A stretch of 5,124 nt of DNA from Bacteroidia bacterium. GTDB lineage: Bacteria; Bacteroidota; Bacteroidia; AKYH767-A; OLB10. The notes below the pieces were generated by a model that was not told where the DNA came from, did no database searches, and saw only the letters and a program-made list of their open reading frames with translations. The position numbers were made by a program, and so were the translations under genes. The stretch's first letter is position 1, and every line of letters starts with the position of its first letter. The stretch covers positions 1 to 5,124 of the forward strand of contig JANWID010000056.1 in NCBI GenBank assembly GCA_025450095.1. Reading direction: 5' to 3'. Below are positions 1-5,124 of the stretch, in pieces.

Positions 1-610
1 CAAAGGTGTGAAATCCGATGAGGTCGGCTCCGAAAAGACCTTCCAGTAGTTTTTTTCTCCATTCTTTAGGGAGTAATCTGAATATTTCATAGGAGGGAAA
101 TGGAATGTGCAGAAAAAAACCAATACTGGCTTCAGGAATTTTTTCCCGCAGCATGCCTGGTAATAACATGAGATGATAGTCGTGAACCCAGATCACATCA
201 CCGGGCTTGTAAAATTTCAATACGGCTGTAAAAAAGATATAATTAACGGCGACGTATTCGTCCCAGTAAGTATTTTCATAATCGGTAATGAAAGGAAAAT
301 AATGAAACAAGGGCCAGAGCGTTTTATTGCAAAAGCCCTTATAAAAATTGTCCATATCCTGTTCCGATAAGAACACACTTTGAACCCCAAATCGATTCAG
401 GATTTCAGCACCTGTTTTTTCTTCATCCTTCACTACATTTCCAGGCCATCCAATCCAGGTAACTTCCATTTCCGGATTTATTTTTTTATAATGATCTACA
501 TACGCCCCAAGTCCTGAAGCAAGCCCACCTTCACTTTTTTTGAAGGTATAGGAATCGTTTTCATTCACTATGCTTACTGGTGCTCTGTTTGAAACAATGA
601 TCAGTCGCAT
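1..610 (-). CDS. otsA: Trehalose-6-phosphate synthase (OtsA, GT20), N-terminal part
   Basis: This glycosyltransferase family 20 enzyme joins glucose from UDP-glucose to glucose 6-phosphate, giving trehalose 6-phosphate in the cytoplasm. The 203 residues in the window read without a stop and carry the family landmarks in order: SNRAPV with Arg9 near the start, the GGLASGL loop (residues 28-34), TWIGWPG (51-57), FYKGFCNKTLWPLFHYF (89-105), HDYHLMLLP (143-151) and FFLHIPFPSYEIF (165-177). From family knowledge, Asp144 and His168 match Asp130 and His154 of E. coli OtsA; the spacing of 24 residues is identical. The ATG at 610 places the SNR motif where the family has it. The gene starts 4 nt after the stop of the upstream trehalase-like gene, so the two are probably co-transcribed and perhaps translationally coupled. 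The C-terminal half lies outside the window, so a fused OtsB-type phosphatase, frequent in Bacteroidota, can be neither confirmed nor excluded. Confidence 0.95.
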   Translation of the reverse strand, partial: MRLIIVSNRAPVSIVNENDSYTFKKSEGGLASGLGAYVDHYKKINPEMEVTWIGWPGNVVKDEEKTGAEILNRFGVQSVFLSEQDMDNFYKGFCNKTLWPLFHYFPFITDYENTYWDEYVAVNYIFFTAVLKFYKPGDVIWVHDYHLMLLPGMLREKIPEASIGFFLHIPFPSYEIFRLLPKEWRKKLLEGLFGADLIGFHTF

Positions 611-614
611 TTTA

Positions 615-1799
615 TCAATCTCCGAATTTGTCGATTAACCTGGTAAATACTGCATTGGTCCAGCCAAAACCCGATTGAGTCGGATATCTTTCAGCATCAC
701 CAATTGTACCTTTAACTACATTATATTTTTCCCAAAGTTGTCCTGTTTCCAGGAAGATTTTATTGTTAAGGTCAAGGAATTTTTTAGCTATTCGTTGCGC
801 TTCGGCCTTAAAGCCGTAATTCATTAAACCTTTTATTACGATGTATTGTTGTTGAGGCCAGCCATTGGGATAATCGTGCTGGCGGGGTTCCTTTTCTAAC
901 CCCTTGGCCTGTGTGTTTGCAAGCCCGCCAGCGTATTCAAATTGTTTTAAATTCTCAACCATTTTTCTCGCCTGTGTATAAGTTGCCAGTTTTGCCCACA
1001 ATGGGTAGAATCCCGCTATCGTATAAAATATGCGTTGCTTGCGATGTTTGTAATCATAATCGAAGAAAAAACCTTTATCCATGTTCCACATGAGTTTATT
1101 CATAGTTTTGCGGCGTTTTTCTGATTGAGTCACATATTGATTGTATTTACGCATGTTTTTAGACTTCTTAAAGAATGCAGCAAGGTCTGTTTCATAGCGG
1201 TAAAGCGCGCAATTCAGATCAACCGGAAGATAATTCAGGCACGTATTCCGGAACCTGGAAGTCATGTCCCAACCGGATTCATGTTCCGCAGCCAGGTGTG
1301 TAATGTAATGGTCACAGTATCGCGATAATCCTTCGTGAACAATATGAATTTCGGTTAATGACTTATTCATCCAGTAGGTTTTCAACTCTGTCTCAGAAGC
1401 CGTCATTACTGTTTTGAACCACCTGTTGTCACCAGTTTGGTCATATACTTCCCTGGCCATGGAAGTTAAAAAAGGTACCTGGGAGCTGCCCAGGTTATAA
1501 AACCGGTTTCGCATAGGAATTATGTTGAAGCGCTTTTGCATGAAAAGAAAATTATCGATCATGCCTTTGGCGAGTTCGGTTCTGCCGCACTTGACTAAAC
1601 CTGCAATAATGAAATAACTATCCCAGTAAAATTGATCGTTCAGGTAAATATCGTCGTTTGGACTTACAAATTTATTGGGCAATCCAAAGTGTTTGAACTG
1701 ATCCTGGGGGTAATAGCATGTAATTTTCTTCCAGTATTTTTCAATGTATTTCAGACATTCTTTGTAATCCTTCTTTTGTATCCTAAACGTATGTTGCAT
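615..1799 (-). CDS. GH37 trehalase-family glycoside hydrolase, compact form
   Basis: This is probably an intracellular alpha,alpha-trehalase that splits trehalose into two glucose molecules. With the ATG at 1799 it has 394 residues, against about 550 for E. coli TreA/TreF, and shows no signal peptide. GH37 features visible are YWDSY (residues 58-62), ESGWDMTSRF (174-183) with the predicted catalytic acid Asp178, QHDYPNGWP (307-315; the usual signature begins QWD), WEKYN (356-360) with the predicted base Glu357, and a C-terminal PTQSGFGWTNAV (373-384). The first classical signature (PGGRFxExYYWD) is largely lost except for YWD, and the PNGNRxYYLxRSQPP block reads PMRNRFYNLGSSQVP (95-109), so substrate preference is uncertain. 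The frame can be extended to a TTG at 1835, but the 12 extra residues look like no known start and the ATG begins directly before the helical domain. It is the first gene of an apparent operon with otsA. The family is secure; trehalose as the substrate is inferred from family and context. Confidence 0.87.
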   Translation of the reverse strand: MQHTFRIQKKDYKECLKYIEKYWKKITCYYPQDQFKHFGLPNKFVSPNDDIYLNDQFYWDSYFIIAGLVKCGRTELAKGMIDNFLFMQKRFNIIPMRNRFYNLGSSQVPFLTSMAREVYDQTGDNRWFKTVMTASETELKTYWMNKSLTEIHIVHEGLSRYCDHYITHLAAEHESGWDMTSRFRNTCLNYLPVDLNCALYRYETDLAAFFKKSKNMRKYNQYVTQSEKRRKTMNKLMWNMDKGFFFDYDYKHRKQRIFYTIAGFYPLWAKLATYTQARKMVENLKQFEYAGGLANTQAKGLEKEPRQHDYPNGWPQQQYIVIKGLMNYGFKAEAQRIAKKFLDLNNKIFLETGQLWEKYNVVKGTIGDAERYPTQSGFGWTNAVFTRLIDKFGD

Positions 1800-1844
1800 G
1801 GAGAGAAAATTATTGCATTGGCAAAGGAATTGCAAATGCGTTTG

Positions 1845-1861
1845 TATCCCTATGTGGGATA
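1845..1861. promoter_or_regulatory. Inverted repeat in the divergent intergenic region, possible operator
   Basis: The 68-bp gap between the divergently transcribed trehalase-like gene and the methyltransferase gene holds a perfect 6-bp inverted repeat, TATCCC-TATGT-GGGATA. It ends 6 bp before the methyltransferase ATG at 1868. Its position and symmetry fit a dimeric regulator's binding site acting on one or both genes, but a 6-bp arm can arise by chance and the hairpin would be weak. Overlapping it, a TTTG at 1841-1844 and a TACATATG at 1863-1870, 18 bp apart, loosely resemble the Bacteroidota -33/-7 promoter pattern. If real, transcription would start after 1870 and the second in-frame ATG at 1886 would be the methyltransferase start. 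Confidence 0.28.
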
Positions 1862-1867
1862 TTACAT

Positions 1868-2968
1868 ATGTTAGAAGAGAAAACTATGACAATCAGTGAT
1901 GTAATAAAAAATAGAATTCAGGAAAAGGGAGCCATTTCATTTCGCGATTTTATGGAAATGGCTTTGTACGAACCGGGATTGGGTTATTACGCTTCCGGCC
2001 ATACGAATATCGGGGCATCGGGTGATTATTTTACCAGTCCTTGTGTAAGTTCATTGTTCGGTGCCATGATTGCCCAACAATTATTGGAAATGAGGAAATT
2101 TACGGGTGTGGAAAAATTTACCCTCCTGGAGTACGGTGCCGGGGACGGGAAATTATGTTTGGACATCATGAATTACTTTGCAGAAAATGAAATTATTGAT
2201 AATTATCATTATTGCATTATCGAGAAAAACGGAATAATTCCTGACTTGCTTTTAAAACATTTTCCAGGAAACATCACAATTTATGACAGTATTGAAGAAA
2301 TGCCTGTTTTTGCAGGTTGCATTCTGACAAACGAGGTGCTTGATAACTTCCCGGTACACCGCGTTGTGATGCAACAGGAACTCATGGAAATATTTGTCGG
2401 ATATCAAAATGGCTTTACGGAATTCCTGGTTCCGGCCAGCAAGGCATTGAAAAATTATTTGAAGACCTGGGATATTAATTTGCCCAAAAACTATTACACC
2501 GAAATCAACCTCGATGCAAGAAACTGGATCAAGCAATTATCATCCAAACTCCTTTCGGGTTATGTAATCACAATTGACTATGGATATCTGGCTGGCGATT
2601 TATATCATCAAAAAAGGAAAACAGGTTCCATGATGTGCTATAGTAACCACAGCCTGAACAATAAATTCTATCAACATATAGGAAGCCAGGATATTACCTC
2701 TCATGTGAACTTTTCTGCGTTATGTAAATGGGGATCTGAATTCGGATTGGAATACTGTGGAATGGTCAACCAGTCAGACTTTTTATTAAGATTGGGAATA
2801 AAGGATTATTTTATCAGGAAATATTCAGAGTCATCTGACCTTGTACAGGTAGCGCAACTGGAATCGCGGCTAAAACAACTTCTTTTGATTGAAATGGGAA
2901 ACAGGTTCAGGGTGCTTATTCAAAAAAAAGGTAATATTTCTTCAAATTTATCAGGAATAAAATCTTAA
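1868..2968 (+). CDS. MidA/NDUFAF7-family SAM-dependent methyltransferase
   Basis: This class I S-adenosylmethionine-dependent methyltransferase belongs to the MidA/NDUFAF7 family (COG1565, DUF185). The human mitochondrial member dimethylates an arginine of complex I subunit NDUFS2 during assembly; the bacterial target is not generally known. In the 366 residues the family blocks appear in order: GAISFRDFMEMALYEPGLGYY (21-41), GDYFTSP (52-58), the SAM-binding glycine motif LEYGAGDGKL (87-96), an acidic residue after strand 2 in IIEKN (117-121), TNEVLDNFPVHR (154-165), TIDYGY (235-240), the basic and glycine segment KRKTGSMMCY (249-258), DITSHVNF (275-282) and FLLRLG (305-310). The length is normal. 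The start at 1868 or the ATG at 1886 are both possible, since conserved sequence begins only near residue 8. A GNAT gene follows after 23 bp, suggesting co-transcription. No complex I gene is in view, so a role in complex I assembly is only suggested by homology. Confidence 0.92.
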   Translation: MLEEKTMTISDVIKNRIQEKGAISFRDFMEMALYEPGLGYYASGHTNIGASGDYFTSPCVSSLFGAMIAQQLLEMRKFTGVEKFTLLEYGAGDGKLCLDIMNYFAENEIIDNYHYCIIEKNGIIPDLLLKHFPGNITIYDSIEEMPVFAGCILTNEVLDNFPVHRVVMQQELMEIFVGYQNGFTEFLVPASKALKNYLKTWDINLPKNYYTEINLDARNWIKQLSSKLLSGYVITIDYGYLAGDLYHQKRKTGSMMCYSNHSLNNKFYQHIGSQDITSHVNFSALCKWGSEFGLEYCGMVNQSDFLLRLGIKDYFIRKYSESSDLVQVAQLESRLKQLLLIEMGNRFRVLIQKKGNISSNLSGIKS

Positions 2969-2991
2969 ATTCAGGCTATAAAATTTCGCAT

Positions 2992-3546
2992 ATGAATCAG
3001 GACGACCGCCGAAAATATTTTATTCCTTTCCCGGAACTTGAAACGCTGCGATTGCGATTGAGGCAATTGCTGCCATCCGATGACCAGGGTATTTTCAAAC
3101 TGCGCTCCGATCCAGATGTAAATACCTATCTGGGCCGTGAACTTGCGAAAAGCATTAATGAAGCACGTTCACATATCGGCAGGATCAATGATGGTGTTAG
3201 TGGTGGTAAATCGCTGTATTGGGTTATTTGTATGAAGGAGCAACAGGAATTGATAGGTACAATTTGTCTTTGGAATTTTTCGGCAAACCAGGACGAAGCA
3301 GAGGTCGGTTACGAGTTATTGCCCGCATTCCAGGGGATGGGGATCATGGATGAAGCGCTCCGGGAGATTATCAGGTATGCCATAGAAGATATGAAACTAA
3401 ATACAATATTGGCTTATACACACAAATTGAATAGCAAATCATCACGTTTGCTAACCAATAATAAATTCATGGCTCATCCTGTTTTAAAAGATAAGCACGA
3501 TGAGAACCTGGTAGTTTATTTTTTGAAAAACGAATACTTTTATTAA
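2992..3546 (+). CDS. GNAT-family N-acetyltransferase, RimJ/RimL type
   Basis: This 184-residue single-domain acetyltransferase would move the acetyl group of acetyl-CoA to an amine. The sequence has the layout of the RimJ/RimL branch (Acetyltransf_3): the opening LETLRLRLRQLLPSD (16-30), typical of this branch, a central strand ending in ELIGTICLWNF (86-96), EVGYELLPAFQGMGIMDEAL (104-123) containing the acetyl-CoA pyrophosphate loop QGMGIM, and the closing HKLNSKSSRLLTNNKF (144-159) that corresponds to the usual HxxNxxS-LLxxxGF segment. RimJ and RimL acetylate the N-termini of ribosomal proteins S5 and L12, but many relatives act on other proteins or small amines, so the substrate cannot be named. 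It starts 23 bp after the methyltransferase gene and probably shares its transcript. No Shine-Dalgarno sequence is evident, and no terminator-like hairpin follows the stop. Confidence 0.9.
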   Translation: MNQDDRRKYFIPFPELETLRLRLRQLLPSDDQGIFKLRSDPDVNTYLGRELAKSINEARSHIGRINDGVSGGKSLYWVICMKEQQELIGTICLWNFSANQDEAEVGYELLPAFQGMGIMDEALREIIRYAIEDMKLNTILAYTHKLNSKSSRLLTNNKFMAHPVLKDKHDENLVVYFLKNEYFY

Positions 3547-3567
3547 AAAAACCATTTTAAAATTTGT

Positions 3568-3575
3568 TATTTTCG
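3568..3575 (+). promoter_or_regulatory. Possible Bacteroidota-type -7 promoter element
   Basis: The 81-bp gap between the GNAT and SDR genes contains TATTTTCG, which matches the Bacteroidota -7 consensus TAnnTTTG at all but one position and is followed by TA as is common in such promoters. It would start transcription about 45 bp before the SDR ATG. No good -33 TTTG lies at the expected distance upstream, which would fall at the end of the GNAT gene, so this is a weak call. The rest of the gap is A/T-rich with no hairpin that I can see. Confidence 0.28.
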
Positions 3576-3627
3576 TAGGATCATCTGGTTGTTACTTCAA
3601 TTACATAAATCCCTGGTGGTGTAAAAT

Positions 3628-4284
3628 ATGAAAACTGTAATTGTAACCGGTTGTAGTCGTGGAATAGGGCAGGAAATTGCAAAACAACTTTCAACGAAGT
3701 ATAATTTTCGTGTAATGGGGACTTCCACTTCTGGAAATTCATCTATAATACACACTAATTTTCATTGCTTTAAACTTGATTTAAGCAATTCGAATTCCAT
3801 CAATGAATTTAGTTTAAGAATACGTGACCACAAAATTGATGTACTTATAAACTGTGCAGGAGTGCTTCTTGAAAAATGGGATGAGAGTAAAATTAGTATG
3901 TCACAGCTAAAATCGACGTTTGCTATCAATGTGTTCGGGCTAATTGAGCTTACTGAAAATATTATTCCGAATATGAACAAAGGAGGTCACATCATTAATT
4001 TCTCATCCGGTTGGGGTGCTATCGGAGGAACACAAATTGATGAGTATGTACCCCATTATAAGCTTTCTAAAGTTTCAGTAAATATGTATACCCGGTTGTT
4101 GGCATCCAGGCTATTAGGAAAAATTAAAGTATCTGTTATTGATCCGGGATGGGTGAAGACAGATATGGGAGGATTAAATGCTAACAGGAATCCTTCAGAA
4201 GTAGTGCCCGAAATCATCCATTTAATAAATGGTGATGTGCTTACAGGTATGTTTTGGAAGAATGGGAAAATTCGGAATTGGTAA
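3628..4284 (+). CDS. Short-chain dehydrogenase/reductase (SDR), NAD(P)-dependent
   Basis: This 218-residue Rossmann-fold oxidoreductase of the classical SDR family would oxidise or reduce a carbonyl/hydroxyl group using NAD(P)(H). Visible motifs are the cofactor loop TGCSRGIG (7-14), LDLS (50-53), INCAG (74-78, the NAG motif), Asn101 in INVFG, Ser127 in FSSGWG, the catalytic pair Tyr144 and Lys148 in YKLSK, and DPGWVKTDMGG (172-182). The full Asn-Ser-Tyr-Lys tetrad is therefore present. Arg11 in the glycine loop leans toward NADP(H) by family knowledge. The Ser127-Tyr144 distance is a few residues longer than the usual 12-13, indicating a small insertion before the active Tyr (around GTQIDEYVPH, 134-143). 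The protein is slightly short for the family (about 250), with a brief C-terminus after the substrate loop. The start codon sits 7 residues before the glycine motif, as expected. The cupin-GNAT gene follows after 28 bp; the substrate is not predictable from this. Confidence 0.9.
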   Translation: MKTVIVTGCSRGIGQEIAKQLSTKYNFRVMGTSTSGNSSIIHTNFHCFKLDLSNSNSINEFSLRIRDHKIDVLINCAGVLLEKWDESKISMSQLKSTFAINVFGLIELTENIIPNMNKGGHIINFSSGWGAIGGTQIDEYVPHYKLSKVSVNMYTRLLASRLLGKIKVSVIDPGWVKTDMGGLNANRNPSEVVPEIIHLINGDVLTGMFWKNGKIRNW

Positions 4285-4312
4285 TGAATTCCCGACTTTA
4301 AAATTAGTTTTA

Positions 4313-5101
4313 ATGACAATTGACAAAAAGTCAACAAAGAATTCAACCCATTATACCTGGGGTGAGCAATGCGATGGGTGGCACTTATTGGATATTCCTT
4401 TGATGAGTGTGAAACAGGAACGAATTCCACAAGGTGCTGGAGAAAAGTGGCACGGCCACCTTTTCGCAAACCAGTTTTTTTATGTGATCAGTGGTGAAGC
4501 AACTTTTGAACTTGACGGAAAAGTAATAGTTGTAAGCGCAAACGAAAGCTTACACATTCCACCAAAGAAATTGCACCGGGTAACCAACAGGCATACAAAT
4601 GATTTAAACCTGTTGCTTACAACTATACCAGTCGATGTTTCTGACAGGATAGACATGATCGATTATGAGGAATCTCTAAATGAGCCATTCAAAAAATTGA
4701 ACCTGGCCTGGATCAGTAAGTATTTTGAAGTTGAATCCATGGATGAAATGTTGCTTTCAAATCCTGTGGAACAGATTATCAATAAAGGAGGGTCAATTTT
4801 TGGAGCTAAGCGCGACAATAAAGTTTTAGGTGTCGGTGCACTGTTGCGAAATAGCGATGATGAATTTGAATTGGGAAAAATGGCTGTCACTGAAAGTGAG
4901 CGCGGAACAGGAGTTGGACATTTGCTTATGGACTATGCCATTCAAAAGGCAAAAGAATTGCAAATTAAGAAGTTGATTTTGTATTCTAATACCAGCCTCC
5001 AATCGGCCATTCATTTATACAGAAAATATGAATTTGTGGAAGTTCCCATTGAGAACAGTTTTTACAAACGCTCCAATATTAAAATGGAGAAAGAAATTTG
5101 A
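4313..5101 (+). CDS. Two-domain protein: N-terminal cupin fused to C-terminal GNAT acetyltransferase
   Basis: The 262-residue protein joins two unrelated folds. The N-terminal cupin (about 12-105) has motif 1, HGHLFANQFFYVISG (47-61), and motif 2, NESLHIPPKKLHRVTN (77-92), giving a likely metal site of His47, His49, Gln54 and His88; Gln stands where most cupins have Glu. The C-terminal GNAT domain (about 120-260) has the opening FKKLNLAWISKYFEVE (126-141), GKMAVTESERGTGVGHLL (188-205) with the acetyl-CoA loop RGTGVG, SNTSLQSAIHLYRKYEF (225-241) and the ending RSNIKME (253-259). This is the GNAT type I recall at the C-terminus of MarR-GNAT fusions. The substrates of both halves are unknown; the cupin may bind a small molecule that controls or feeds the acetyltransferase (inference). 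The frame stays open back to 4229, inside the SDR gene, but that extension only reads SDR sequence in another frame and the ATG at 4313 lies just before the cupin. It probably shares a transcript with the SDR gene. Confidence 0.87.
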   Translation: MTIDKKSTKNSTHYTWGEQCDGWHLLDIPLMSVKQERIPQGAGEKWHGHLFANQFFYVISGEATFELDGKVIVVSANESLHIPPKKLHRVTNRHTNDLNLLLTTIPVDVSDRIDMIDYEESLNEPFKKLNLAWISKYFEVESMDEMLLSNPVEQIINKGGSIFGAKRDNKVLGVGALLRNSDDEFELGKMAVTESERGTGVGHLLMDYAIQKAKELQIKKLILYSNTSLQSAIHLYRKYEFVEVPIENSFYKRSNIKMEKEI

Positions 5102-5124
5102 TCAAATACTTTTCATAATTGTTA

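Noticed and set aside
1800..1835. N-terminal extension of the GH37 gene to a TTG at 1835
   Set aside because: It adds 12 residues with no resemblance to the family and no signal peptide, and would use a rare start codon where a good ATG at 1799 exists.
3547..3627. Possible terminator or small RNA in the 81-bp gap after the GNAT gene
   Set aside because: No GC-rich hairpin with a U-run is visible; only the weak -7-like element could be supported.
4229..4312. Upstream ATG at 4229 for the cupin-GNAT gene, overlapping the SDR gene by 56 bp
   Set aside because: The extra residues are an out-of-frame reading of the conserved SDR C-terminus and contain no cupin sequence; the ATG at 4313 follows the SDR stop cleanly.
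4298..4313. A/T inverted repeat TTAAAA/TTTTAA before the cupin-GNAT start, considered as a terminator or operator
   Set aside because: It is pure A/T with no GC stem and no following T-run; such repeats are expected by chance in this A/T-rich gap.
4056..4469. Minus-strand open frame of 137 codons
   Set aside because: It lies opposite two well-supported genes (SDR and cupin-GNAT), resembles no family I recognise, and looks like a shadow of their coding sequence.

Overview
The window looks like chromosomal DNA from a member of the Bacteroidota, perhaps of the Chitinophagia/Sphingobacteriia type. This is inferred from the moderately low GC, the A/T-rich leaders with no clear Shine-Dalgarno sequence before the start codons, the style of the proteins (a MidA-type methyltransferase, a cupin joined to a GNAT domain) and a TAnnTTTG-like -7 element before one gene. 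No taxonomic marker gene is present, so this stays an inference. I see no RNA gene, insertion sequence, CRISPR array or phage gene.

Left third (1-1799, minus strand): a two-gene trehalose unit. A compact GH37 trehalase-family hydrolase (1799-615) is followed after only 4 nt by the start of trehalose-6-phosphate synthase OtsA (610 to beyond position 1; the first 203 residues are in the window). One transcript therefore appears to carry an enzyme that makes trehalose 6-phosphate and one expected to split trehalose. The hydrolase keeps both catalytic acids of GH37 but differs at several positions that bind substrate in the classical enzyme.

Middle (1800-1867): a short divergent intergenic region containing a perfect 6-bp inverted repeat, a possible operator or shared regulatory site.

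Right two thirds (1868-5101, plus strand): four genes in the same direction. They are a MidA/NDUFAF7-family SAM-dependent methyltransferase, a RimJ/RimL-type GNAT acetyltransferase 23 bp later, a short-chain dehydrogenase/reductase after an 81-bp gap with a possible promoter, and a two-domain cupin-GNAT protein 28 bp after that. The likely transcription units are methyltransferase + GNAT and SDR + cupin-GNAT. I see no shared pathway among these four; they look like ordinary accessory or housekeeping enzymes placed side by side.

Nothing here amounts to a convincing undescribed system. The points most worth a second look are the altered substrate pocket of the OtsA-linked GH37 protein and the cupin-GNAT fusion.
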